This document shows positions 18,018 to 26,274 of a stretch of DNA of 64,000 bases, piece by piece. The notes below the pieces were generated by a model. It was not told the origin of the DNA. It saw nothing but the letters and a program-made list of their open reading frames with translations, and ran no database searches. Position 1 is the first letter of the stretch, and each line of letters opens with the position of its first letter. This stretch comes from Campylobacteraceae bacterium. Lineage in GTDB: Bacteria > Campylobacterota > Campylobacteria > Campylobacterales > Campylobacteraceae. Position numbers and translations under genes: made by a program. The stretch covers positions 35,192-99,191 of the forward strand of contig CAADYZ010000018.1 of the NCBI GenBank assembly GCA_900753405.1. The letters run 5' to 3'.

Positions 18018-19085
18018 ATGCAAACGCAAAGTGTAATTGGGGTGGATTTAGGTTCAAACACGCTTAGAGTGTGTGAAATTCGGCTAGAAAACGGCGCAAA
18101 AGCTAGCGTGGTTAGGGAGTTTGAGCGTGTTGTCGGCTCGGCAAAGGGGATGAGTCAAAGCGGGCTTAGCAGCGAGGCGAAGGGGCGGATTTTGCGTGCT
18201 TTTGCTGAGGCTAGGGCGGAGTTTGACTTTACGAAAAGCTACCTTGCGGTGGCGACTGAGGCGTTTAGGCGCGCGGCTGACGGGGCGGAGTTTTTGGAGC
18301 AAATTGAGCGTGAAGTCGGCGTGAAAGTGCGGTTGATCGAGGTGCAAACGGAGGCGAAACTCAGCTTTTTAGGAGCGAGTTTTGGCGCGGGCGGTGGTTT
18401 TGGTTGCGGTTTTGGCGCGAGTTTGTCAAATTCGCAAACGCTCATCGACCTTGGCGGGGCTAGTACGGAGGTTTGTAGTTTAAAATGCGAGCAAAATACG
18501 GTGGATTTGGCTGCTTTGGCAAGGCAGGTTGAGGGGCTAAACGCGCACTCTTTTGGCTTTGGCATCATCCACTCAACGCAGAAGCTTTGCGCCCAATTTG
18601 GCGTCAAATTTGACTCTTTTAGCCCGCTTTTGGCGGAGTTGGTGGCGTCAAAAAGGCAGTTTTTGAGCGAGTTTTTTAACCGCGTTACCTGTGAGGCAAG
18701 AGAGTTTTTAACCGCGCAAAAAGCAGGGCAGACCTTGCTTAACAGCGGCGTGCCAACAAGTGTTGCAAACCTCAAACTTGGCTTGTTTCACAACGAATAT
18801 GACGCGCGCAAAGTTAGCGGAATGAGGCTTTTTGCGAGCGACTTTCACAAAGCGTTTCACACGCTGTTAAACGCTAGCGAAGAGGAGCGTGACCGCCTTG
18901 TCGGCAAAGCCCGCGGCGGACTTGTGGCGAGCGGGATTTTGCTTTTAGCAGGCGTCTTTGGCTGGGACATTCAAAACTTTTGCGCGCTCAAAGCGGACGA
19001 GTTTGGAGCGGACGAGTTTGTTGTGGTGGATTACGGCGTGAGGGAAGGGGCAGGGCTAAGCGTTGCGTTACAGCTTGGCGTTTAG
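18018..19085 (+). CDS. Ppx/GppA-family phosphatase
   Basis: 355 residues with the ASKHA (actin-like) phosphate loops: GVDLGSNTLRV at the N-terminus and LIDLGGASTEV at ~residue 143. Members hydrolyse polyphosphate and/or pppGpp. A C-terminal HD domain is absent, so this is the short form. A glycine-rich insertion (GAGGGFGCGFGAS) precedes the second phosphate loop and is unusual. It is divergent from the HIT-hisA series. ATG 18018 is preceded by a weak AAAAGGG. Confidence 0.88.
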   Translation: MQTQSVIGVDLGSNTLRVCEIRLENGAKASVVREFERVVGSAKGMSQSGLSSEAKGRILRAFAEARAEFDFTKSYLAVATEAFRRAADGAEFLEQIEREVGVKVRLIEVQTEAKLSFLGASFGAGGGFGCGFGASLSNSQTLIDLGGASTEVCSLKCEQNTVDLAALARQVEGLNAHSFGFGIIHSTQKLCAQFGVKFDSFSPLLAELVASKRQFLSEFFNRVTCEAREFLTAQKAGQTLLNSGVPTSVANLKLGLFHNEYDARKVSGMRLFASDFHKAFHTLLNASEEERDRLVGKARGGLVASGILLLAGVFGWDIQNFCALKADEFGADEFVVVDYGVREGAGLSVALQLGV

Positions 19086-19517
19086 GTTTTTTTTGGTGCT
19101 TTGACTCGGTCGTTTGTTGTTTGGCTTGGCTTGATTGGCGTGTTTGGTTTTGCTTTGGCGTCTTGACTTGAAAGTAACTTGGTGCGGGCGGCGTTAAAGC
19201 GCAAAAATTTCAAACGGAGGTGGCAAACGCTAAATCAAATTTGGTTTTGACAAATTCGTTTTTTTGGCGTTGCGACTGCTAGATTTTCCTTGAAGCAAAC
19301 TGCATTTAACAGCTTTTTAATCACAACGGCGAGAGCAAATTATCAAACTCAAATTTGGTTTTGACAATTTAGCTTGTTGCGCGAAAAACTCGGCTTTTCT
19401 TGGCGTTTGTTTAAAAAGTCGTGGCGAAGTTTGAAATTCGTCTTGCAGACTTTAATTCATTTTACATTTTAACAATTAAAATCAAAATCATCTTTAAAAT
19501 CAGTATTTAAAATTAAC

Positions 19518-19536
19518 ATTATGATAATCATTATTT
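19518..19536. promoter_or_regulatory. Fur-box-like operator
   Basis: ATTATGATAATCATTATTT closely matches the classical 19-bp Fur box (GATAATGATAATCATTATC) and lies 30 bp before the -10 box. Iron-dependent repression of the downstream receptor and ABC operon is inferred. Confidence 0.72.
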
Positions 19537-19565
19537 AAATTCAGCTTACTTTTAATTTAGATTGT

Positions 19566-19571
19566 TATAAT
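19566..19571 (+). promoter_or_regulatory. -10 box TATAAT of the uptake operon
   Basis: TATAAT is preceded by TTG-containing A/T-rich DNA and lies ~90 bp before the ATG at 19661. The Fur-like site directly upstream would block access to it. Confidence 0.5.
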
Positions 19572-19660
19572 TCGGAGTAAAAAAGTATGGTTAAACAAAT
19601 TTTAAGTTTTAGCCAGAAATTTCAAATTCGATTTTGACAGAATTTTCCAAAAGGAGTCGT

Positions 19661-21496
19661 ATGAAAAAGGCAGTTTTTTGCACGCTTGGTTTGAGTTTGG
19701 CGTTTGGCGTCCAGCCGCAGCTTAGTTTTTCGCCGCCGCCACTTTTGACGCCAAACAGCGTGCTTTCAAGCGGTGTTGAAAATCAGTTTGACCACACTTC
19801 GCGGCAGTATTTTAGCGTCTCTGGCGCGCTAAATGACGCCTTTACGCCGCTGCATTTTACTAGTCTGCTTTACGGGAGTAGCTCGCACTCGGCACTTCTT
19901 GGAAGGTTTCGCGCAAGCAACATCTACGGCGTTTTGTTTGGGTATTTCACAAAAGCAAATGATTATGAAGATGGCGATGGGCAAAAGCAAGGCTTTGGCT
20001 ACACAAGAAGCGGCGGCGGCGCGGTTTTTGGCTACTTGCCTAACGCGTATAACGAGATTCGCACAACGATTCTTTACGACAACATCGCAAACGACAAGCA
20101 GCCTCACCACGCCATTGACGCGACTCGCACGACTCGCGCGGTTTTCAAGGCTGATTACAGGCTTGGCGAGGAGGACGGCTCGAAAACTTTTTACCTCAAC
20201 GCCTCTTACCGCGACATCTCGCGGCGAGCGGACAATTTTGGGCTTCGCGGCGGGGCGTATCCTAAAAACAAAATGCAGGTTGAGCGGGAGATTTTCACCG
20301 CCCAAACCTCACTTGGGCTAAATTTGACCTCGAATTTTCACAACCATTTTGGCGTGAGTTTGCAGCAAGACAGCCACGAGGCAAACAGGTTTATGGCAAA
20401 TCCGCCGATTGTGAAAGAATGGACGCTGAATGCTTACAGAATGCCAGAAGTCAAGGTGCGAGAGATCAGCTTTTTTGAAAAATTCGAGTTTGACGCAGGA
20501 GGTGGAAATAAATTTAATTTTGAAACTTCGTATCAACTAAACCGCGCAACTCTTGGCAAAAAAGACACGCTTGTGTCGCCAAACGGCAATGTGACGCCAA
20601 ACAACATTTTTGCTGCTCATTACGGCAAAAGAGTTGAAGAAAGCGTTGAGAGAGAGGCGTTTAGTGCGGCGGCAACCTACGAATTTGTGCCAACAAAGAT
20701 GCAAAGATACGCGTTTTCGCTCGCCTCTTTGGCGCGAATTGGCACAAACGAGGAGCGTTTTAGCGCGATCAACCCAGCGGGCAACACCGCCCAAGCCCAC
20801 GCAAACGCGGTGATCGGCAACCCTTTTGTGAAAAACGAGAGACACAACCAAGTCAAATTCGAATTTGACACCAAAACAGAGTTTTTTGGCGAGTATATGA
20901 AGCCGAAATTTGACGAGAACGGCGTGCGGTTTAGCGGGTTTTTGCTAGCGGATTTTGCGGAGGATTTGATCATCTACGAGCGGTTTAAAAACGCCTCAAA
21001 TCCACTTCTTAAAAACCACATCATCACCAAAAACACTGACGCTAGAATTTTTGCCGCAAACGCCGCTATCGAGGCAAATCTTTGGCGAGGATTTGGCGTA
21101 AAAGGCACGCTTTTGTGGAGCTACGGCGAGGATTTTAGCGCAAACCAACCACTCTACCAAGTCCGTCCGTTTGAGGCGACTTTTGGCGTGGATTACGCTG
21201 GTTTTGCGACTTTTGGGCGGTTTAGCGTTGGCGCGGCGTTGCGTGCAGTCAGCGAGCAGCACAGACGCAGTCAAAGCCTTGGCATAGACGCGAAAAAGGG
21301 CGGTTTTGCAGTCACCGACATCTACGCGGCGGTGAGTTTTAGGGACAACATCGCACTTAAAATCGGTATCGACAACCTGCTTGACAAGACTTACAGCGAA
21401 TATCTCAGCCTCTCGCACACCGATGTTTTCAAGCCAGTGCGCGCGGTCAATGCACCGGGTAGAGTCTTTTACCTAAGCTTAACAGGCAGTTTTTAG
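19661..21496 (+). CDS. TonB-dependent-receptor-like outer-membrane barrel lacking a plug domain
   Basis: 611 residues. A signal peptide (MKKAVFCTLGLSLAFG) is followed after only ~40 residues by barrel strands. The region with NDYEDGDGQ followed by a GYLPN turn resembles the first barrel part of the OprC/NosA copper-receptor group, and the end (NLLDKTYSEY, VFYLSLTGSF) is a standard receptor C-terminus. No TonB box and no plug motifs are visible, whereas the receptor at 55061 has them. ATG 19661 has AAGGAG at 19651-19656; nine further upstream codons are repeat DNA. A perfect repeat palindrome lies in frame at 20852-20869. It is first gene of an uptake operon behind a Fur box. The ligand is unknown (copper, iron complex or other). 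Confidence 0.8.
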   Translation: MKKAVFCTLGLSLAFGVQPQLSFSPPPLLTPNSVLSSGVENQFDHTSRQYFSVSGALNDAFTPLHFTSLLYGSSSHSALLGRFRASNIYGVLFGYFTKANDYEDGDGQKQGFGYTRSGGGAVFGYLPNAYNEIRTTILYDNIANDKQPHHAIDATRTTRAVFKADYRLGEEDGSKTFYLNASYRDISRRADNFGLRGGAYPKNKMQVEREIFTAQTSLGLNLTSNFHNHFGVSLQQDSHEANRFMANPPIVKEWTLNAYRMPEVKVREISFFEKFEFDAGGGNKFNFETSYQLNRATLGKKDTLVSPNGNVTPNNIFAAHYGKRVEESVEREAFSAAATYEFVPTKMQRYAFSLASLARIGTNEERFSAINPAGNTAQAHANAVIGNPFVKNERHNQVKFEFDTKTEFFGEYMKPKFDENGVRFSGFLLADFAEDLIIYERFKNASNPLLKNHIITKNTDARIFAANAAIEANLWRGFGVKGTLLWSYGEDFSANQPLYQVRPFEATFGVDYAGFATFGRFSVGAALRAVSEQHRRSQSLGIDAKKGGFAVTDIYAAVSFRDNIALKIGIDNLLDKTYSEYLSLSHTDVFKPVRAVNAPGRVFYLSLTGSF

Positions 21497-21522
21497 TAAA
21501 AACCAAATTTGAAAGGATTTGT

Positions 21523-22479
21523 ATGCAACGAAGAGATTTTTTGATCCGCTCGACTTCACTTGCGGCTTTGGCTTGCTTTCCAGCTTTTGGAGCGCAAAAC
21601 TTCACTATTTACGGCGCGCCCGCGATGATCACCCTGCCGCTTGCCTACGCGCGTCACCACGGACAAGCGTGCAAGGTCAAGGACTTTTCGCTTCGCGTGT
21701 GGAACAGCCCTGACGAGTTGCGCGCGGGCTTTGTCAGCGGGAGTTACCAGCTCTCGTGCGCACCGATGAATGTCGGGGTGATTTTGGCGCACAAAGGGCT
21801 AAACATTAAGCTTCTAAGCGTGCTGACAAACGGACTAAACTACATTTTAAGCCGCAACGACAACATCAAAGAGCTAAAAGACTTGGAGGGCAAAAAGCTC
21901 ATCATCCCGTTTAAAAACGACCTTCCAGACTTCGTTTTTAGCGCACTTTGCGACAAACTTGGCGTCAAAAAAAGCAAAATCGACATCCACTATGTCCAAA
22001 CGCCGCCGCAAGCAGCGCAACTTTTTGTCGCAAAAGGCGAGTTTGACGCGGTTTTGAGCCAAGAGCCATTTAGCAGCGCGGTGACGCTTTTAGGCAAAAA
22101 ACACGGCGTGAAAGTGCAACGCGCGATCGACATTCAAGCACTTTTTAAGGCGAGTTTTGGCGTTGGTGTAAAGCAGGCGGGGATGGTTGTAAATGGCGAG
22201 TTTTACGCGAAAAACCAGTCGTTTTTTGAAGCACTTAGCGGCGACTTGACGGAGGCGGTTGAGTGGATCAAATCGCACGAAACAAGCGCGGCGTCACTTG
22301 GAGCGCGCTACCTTCCAGCGCCTGAACCTGCAATTAAAATGGCGATTAGGCATTCAAATTTGATCTACGCAAAAGCGGGCGAGGTTTATGCGGAGTTGAA
22401 CGAGTTTTACAAGATCATCTTCGCACAAAATCGCGACTTTTTGGGCGGCAAAATGCCTTCGCGGGAGCTTTTTTTATGA
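21523..22479 (+). CDS. ABC transporter substrate-binding protein, Tat-exported (NMT1/SsuA-like)
   Basis: 318 residues. The N-terminus MQRRDFLIRS carries a twin-arginine motif and a short hydrophobic segment, implying folded export through Tat. The body resembles NrtA/SsuA/TauA/THI5-type binding proteins: an ELRAGFVSGSYQLSCAP stretch and LSVLTNGLNYILSR. It begins 26 bp after the receptor gene and overlaps the permease gene by four bases, so it is the periplasmic partner of the same importer. The ligand is not inferable. Tat use suggests a cofactor or metal-complex binding step. Confidence 0.85.
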   Translation: MQRRDFLIRSTSLAALACFPAFGAQNFTIYGAPAMITLPLAYARHHGQACKVKDFSLRVWNSPDELRAGFVSGSYQLSCAPMNVGVILAHKGLNIKLLSVLTNGLNYILSRNDNIKELKDLEGKKLIIPFKNDLPDFVFSALCDKLGVKKSKIDIHYVQTPPQAAQLFVAKGEFDAVLSQEPFSSAVTLLGKKHGVKVQRAIDIQALFKASFGVGVKQAGMVVNGEFYAKNQSFFEALSGDLTEAVEWIKSHETSAASLGARYLPAPEPAIKMAIRHSNLIYAKAGEVYAELNEFYKIIFAQNRDFLGGKMPSRELFL

Positions 22480-23279
22480 TTTTGCACGAGGGTTTTACGC
22501 TGCGTCAGTCGGCGTTTAAAAATCTCCTTGACTACGCGCTTTCATCGCTCTTGACGCTCTCGCTTGTCGTGCTGTTTTTTGCGGTGTGGCAGTTTGCTTC
22601 GCTCTATGTCAGCGAGGTCATTTTGCCAAAGCCGTTAAACACGCTTGAAGTGCTGTGGCAAAAGGGCGATGTTGGCGCGGTTTTACTGACTCTTAAACGC
22701 GCGCTTACGGCGATCTTCTTTGCCTACTTTGGCGGCGTTTGTTTAGGAATTTTAGCCGCAAATTTCAAGACTTTTGCCCGCGCCGTCAAACCCTTCATCG
22801 ACATCCTACAAGGCATCGCCCCCATCGCGTGGGTCGTACTTGCGCTGTTTTGGTTTGGCGTTGGGGATTTTAGCGTGGTTTTTACCTGTTTTGTGACGCT
22901 TCTGCCGCTGAGTTTTGGCGCGACTTTTGCAAGCATTTGGCAACTAGACGAGGGTTTAAGCGAGGTTTGCAAGGCTTACAAATTCGGTTTTTGCAAAAAA
23001 ATGCGACTCTTTTGGCTGCCAAGCATCCTGCCGTTTTTGTTAAGCAACCTTAGCATTGTTTTTGCGATGGGCGTGAAAATCGCCGTGATGAGCGAGCTTT
23101 TGGGCGCGAGTGATGGCGTTGGGGCGAAAATTTTTGAGGCGAGGAATTTTTTGGATGCGGAGTTGATTTTTACTTACATTATCATAATGGTCGCGGTGAT
23201 TTTGCTCTTTGAAGCACTCATCATCAAACCGCTGAAAATCATCTTCTTGCCGTGGCAACAAAGGGGCTCGAATGTTTGA
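22476..23279 (+). CDS. ABC transporter permease (SsuC/TauC-like)
   Basis: 267 residues with about six hydrophobic segments and an EAA-type cytoplasmic loop (EVCKAYKFGFCKKMRLFWLP), the contact site for the ATPase. It overlaps the binding-protein gene (ATGA) and the ATPase gene (8 bp). Part of the EAA loop (KFGFCKK) is encoded by a copy of the dispersed RAATTYG repeat at ~22978-22999. Confidence 0.9.
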   Translation: MILHEGFTLRQSAFKNLLDYALSSLLTLSLVVLFFAVWQFASLYVSEVILPKPLNTLEVLWQKGDVGAVLLTLKRALTAIFFAYFGGVCLGILAANFKTFARAVKPFIDILQGIAPIAWVVLALFWFGVGDFSVVFTCFVTLLPLSFGATFASIWQLDEGLSEVCKAYKFGFCKKMRLFWLPSILPFLLSNLSIVFAMGVKIAVMSELLGASDGVGAKIFEARNFLDAELIFTYIIIMVAVILLFEALIIKPLKIIFLPWQQRGSNV

Positions 23280-23952
23280 GGTTAAGAAGCTAAATTACCA
23301 AATCGGCGCAACGATGGTTGTCAAAAACTTTGACTTTTGCCTGAAAAAAGGCGAGATCAAAACGCTTTTTGGACCAAGCGGTTGCGGAAAAACAACGCTT
23401 TTGCGGCTTTTTGCGGGGCTTTTAGAGCCAAAAAGTGGCAGCATCACCCGCATAAAGTCAGCCTTTGTCTTTCAAACGCACTCGCTTTTTGAAAACCTAA
23501 CCGCGTTGCAAAATGTCCAAGCCGTGAGCCAAAAGAGCCAGCAGGAGTGTTTGGAGTTGTTGCAACGCTTTGGCTTTTCGCGCAACGAGTGCTTTAAGTT
23601 TGCAAACGAGCTTAGTGGCGGGATGCGCGCGAGGGTGAGTTTTGCGCGAGCACTTGCTTACGAAGCGGAGATCTTGCTTTTAGACGAGCCGTTTTCGGGG
23701 CTTGACTTTGCGACAAGACAGCGACTTTTGGCGGCACTCACAAGCCAGATCAAGCGCGGAAAGTCGGCTGTGCTTGTCACGCACGATGCTTACGAGGCGG
23801 CGAGGCTAAGCGGTGAAGTCTGTTTTTTGAGCAAAACGCTCACGCAAATCACGCAATGTTTGAAGCTTGACACGCCGCTTGATGAGCGGGATGAGGCGTG
23901 TGTGGAGCTGATTTTGAAGCAACATTTTCAAGGAAGGGTTTGTGATGAATGA
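23272..23952 (+). CDS. ABC transporter ATP-binding protein (SsuB/TauB-like)
   Basis: 226 residues. Walker A is GPSGCGKTTL (residues ~34-43), the signature is LSGGMRARVSFARAL, Walker B is LLLDEPFSGLD, and the switch histidine is in VLVTHDAYEA. It energises the importer encoded by the two preceding genes and overlaps both its neighbours. Confidence 0.93.
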   Translation: MFEVKKLNYQIGATMVVKNFDFCLKKGEIKTLFGPSGCGKTTLLRLFAGLLEPKSGSITRIKSAFVFQTHSLFENLTALQNVQAVSQKSQQECLELLQRFGFSRNECFKFANELSGGMRARVSFARALAYEAEILLLDEPFSGLDFATRQRLLAALTSQIKRGKSAVLVTHDAYEAARLSGEVCFLSKTLTQITQCLKLDTPLDERDEACVELILKQHFQGRVCDE

Positions 23953-25054
23953 TGTTTTAGACAAATTTTTTGCCTATCCGCTGCGGATTTTTTCGCTAAA
24001 TGCGAGTTTTTTTGCCGTCTTCGCAGCACTTGGGCTGATCTTTTTCACGCCTGAGTTTGTCACGCTTCACCAATTTTTATTCACCCAAAGCTTTTTTGCG
24101 GCGAGTTTTGCGGCGTTTTTGCTCACGGCGATGCCTGTTTGGTGTGAAGTCAAAAGCTCGCTAAAACCCGTTGCGACCGCGCTTTTTAGCCTGCTTTGGC
24201 TAGCGGTTTTGGCGGAGGTTTTTTTTGACGCGGGCGAGTGGGCGATGAGCCTTTGGTGGCTTGCTTTTGCCTGCCTCAACGCCTTTTGGATGTTAAAAGC
24301 GCGGCTTAGCAAACACACCAGCATCGCCCTTTTGCTCTTTGGCGTCTTTACTCTTACGCTGCTTGATGCGATTTTGCAAAAACCAAATTTGATTTACGCA
24401 ATTTTGCACCTCTACGCTCTGGGCGTTGTCGTCATCGCCTTTCGCATCTCCGTCACGCTTGGCAACGAGCCGCTAAAAGAAGACTTCATTTTCTTGCCAA
24501 ACCCCGTTAGCAAAAACATCACCTGTTTTTTGCTTGCCTTACTTGCGTTTGCGACTGCGTTTGAAACCGACCCGCGAGTCGAGGGCTTGCTCGCTCTAAG
24601 CGTTAGCCTTGCGAGTTTTTCGCGCCTTAGCGAGTGGCTTCACAAACCTTTTTTGACCACGCATTACACGCTGATCTTGTTTTTGCTTTACTTCGCGCTC
24701 GCACTCTCTTACGGCGCGGTTGGCGTGATGGGGTTGCTGCAAAGCGGCTTTTTTGGCGCGAGTATGCATCTGCTTAACATCGCCGTTTTGCTTGGCGTGG
24801 TTTTGCTGGTTTTCAACACCGCCTCACTTCGCCACACGACAAACCAACGCTTTTGTTACACGGCTTTTACGCGCGTGAGTTTTGGGCTGCTTTTTGCGGC
24901 GGGAATTTGGCGGTTTGTCGTGGCGCAACTTGCCTCAAACGCCGCCGCTTACATCCACGCCCCAGCGTTGTTGGTCGCCGTAGTTTTTGGATATTTCATC
25001 GTAAAATTCGCGCCGATTTTTGCCAAAGAGGAGTTTTTTAACGATGAGGATTAA
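23945..25054 (+). CDS. NnrS-like multi-spanning membrane protein
   Basis: 369 residues, about eleven hydrophobic segments. Signatures of NnrS (haem- and copper-containing membrane proteins linked to nitric-oxide stress) are seen as FAAFLLTAMPVW early on and HLYALGVVVIAFRISVTLGN in the middle. The family's histidines are only partly kept, so haem binding is uncertain. The start is ATG 23945; GTG 23942 is also possible with the same ribosome-binding site (AAGGAAGGG). It overlaps the ATPase gene, so it is operonic with the importer. Codons around 24374-24396 are a RAATTYG repeat encoding LQKPNLIYA between two membrane segments. Confidence 0.68.
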   Translation: MNDVLDKFFAYPLRIFSLNASFFAVFAALGLIFFTPEFVTLHQFLFTQSFFAASFAAFLLTAMPVWCEVKSSLKPVATALFSLLWLAVLAEVFFDAGEWAMSLWWLAFACLNAFWMLKARLSKHTSIALLLFGVFTLTLLDAILQKPNLIYAILHLYALGVVVIAFRISVTLGNEPLKEDFIFLPNPVSKNITCFLLALLAFATAFETDPRVEGLLALSVSLASFSRLSEWLHKPFLTTHYTLILFLLYFALALSYGAVGVMGLLQSGFFGASMHLLNIAVLLGVVLLVFNTASLRHTTNQRFCYTAFTRVSFGLLFAAGIWRFVVAQLASNAAAYIHAPALLVAVVFGYFIVKFAPIFAKEEFFNDED

Positions 25055-25098
25055 GCATTTTTGTGCTAGATTATGTCAAATTCGAATTTGGAGGAAAA

Positions 25099-26136
25099 AT
25101 GAACGAAGTTTTAGAAAAGTTGAGCCAAGTCATCTACCCGGGCTTTAAAAAGAGTATTGTTGAGTTTGGTTTTGTCAAGGAAGTTGAGGGGGATTTAGTC
25201 AAGCTTGAAATTCCTAGCAACAAGCCAGAGGTGAGTCAGGCTTTGAGCGAGCAGATCGCCGCGCTGGGCTTGAAATGTGAGATCAAAACGCCGCATTTAG
25301 AGGCGCAAAAAAGCAACACTCTTAGCGGCAAAAACCTGCTTCCAAGCGTGAAGTATTTTGTGATGGTTTCAAGCGGAAAGGGCGGCGTTGGCAAAAGTAC
25401 AACAACGCTGAATTTAGCGATCTGTCTTGCGAGAATGGGGCTAAAAGTCGGGCTTTTGGACGCGGATATTTACGGACCGAACATCGCGCGGATGATGGGG
25501 CTTGACGGCGCGAGTGTTGAGGTGGAGAATGAGCGCATCGTCCCGCTTAGCCGCTTTGGCGTTAAGATGATGAGTATGGGCGTTTTGGCTGAGAGTGCGC
25601 AAGGGTTAATTTGGCGTGGGGCGATGATTATGAAAGTCATCGAGCAGCTTTTAGCCGAAGTTGCGTGGGGTGAGCTGGATGTGCTGTTGTTGGATATGCC
25701 TCCGGGGACTGGGGACGCGCAGCTCACTCTTGCGCAAAGCGTGCCTGTAAATTGCGGCGTCATCGTCTCAACTCCGCAGGTTGTGGCGCTTGATGACAGC
25801 GCGCGAGCGTTTGATATGTTTGAAAAACTTCACATCCCAGTTGCAGGCATTGTCGAGAATATGAGTGGTTTTGTCTGTCCGTGCTGTGGTGAGGAGAGCG
25901 AGATTTTTGGCAAAGGTGGCGCGGCGGAGTTTGCCACTTCGCACAAAGCCCCGCTTCTAGCACAAATTCCGATCGAACCGCTTGTGCGTGAAGGCGGCGA
26001 CATCGGCAGACCAGTTAGCTTTTTTGAGCCAAATTGTGTGAGCGCGAGGCGTTACGACACCGCGGCTAAGAGGCTTTGGGAGTTTTTAGAGGGCAGTAAA
26101 GCGGCGGACAACTCGCAAATTCAGCCTACGATGTAG
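25099..26136 (+). CDS. apbC: Mrp/ApbC-family Fe-S carrier P-loop ATPase
   Basis: 345 residues. An N-terminal MIP18/DUF59-like domain (residues 1-~75) is followed by a ParA/MinD-type deviant Walker A (SSGKGGVGKST) and a LLDADIYGPNIARMMG segment. CPCC in GFVCPCCGEES is the dimer-bridging Fe-S cysteine motif. It is expected to carry Fe-S clusters to apoproteins. ATG 25099 has GGAGG at 25090-25094. This ribosome-binding site directly abuts a TCAAATTCGAATTTGG repeat copy. The frame extends 12 codons upstream through the repeat, which I exclude. Confidence 0.93.
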   Translation: MNEVLEKLSQVIYPGFKKSIVEFGFVKEVEGDLVKLEIPSNKPEVSQALSEQIAALGLKCEIKTPHLEAQKSNTLSGKNLLPSVKYFVMVSSGKGGVGKSTTTLNLAICLARMGLKVGLLDADIYGPNIARMMGLDGASVEVENERIVPLSRFGVKMMSMGVLAESAQGLIWRGAMIMKVIEQLLAEVAWGELDVLLLDMPPGTGDAQLTLAQSVPVNCGVIVSTPQVVALDDSARAFDMFEKLHIPVAGIVENMSGFVCPCCGEESEIFGKGGAAEFATSHKAPLLAQIPIEPLVREGGDIGRPVSFFEPNCVSARRYDTAAKRLWEFLEGSKAADNSQIQPTM

Positions 26137-26144
26137 CTTTGGAT

Positions 26145-26184
26145 TCAAATTCGGTTTTTTCAAATTTGTTAAAACCGAATTTGA
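26145..26184. terminator. Repeat-derived hairpin after the Mrp gene
   Basis: A perfect 14-bp stem (TCAAATTCGGTTTT at 26145-26158 with AAAACCGAATTTGA at 26171-26184) has a 12-nt loop. It separates the Mrp gene from the alpha-2-macroglobulin gene. Confidence 0.65.
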
Positions 26185-26274
26185 TTTGTCGCCGCTGTTA
26201 AAAACGGCTTTTGAGCTAAATTTGCATTTTTAGTGAAATTCTGTTAAACTCTCATTTTGTCTGAAAGGATGGTT

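Larger units (their letters stand above)
19086..19660. other. 575-bp spacer upstream of the TonB-receptor-like gene
   Basis: It holds RAATTYG repeats (for example near 19228-19258 and 19343-19372), a Fur-box-like site and a promoter. No gene is seen. In particular, no plug domain for the following receptor is encoded here in any frame. Confidence 0.6.
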
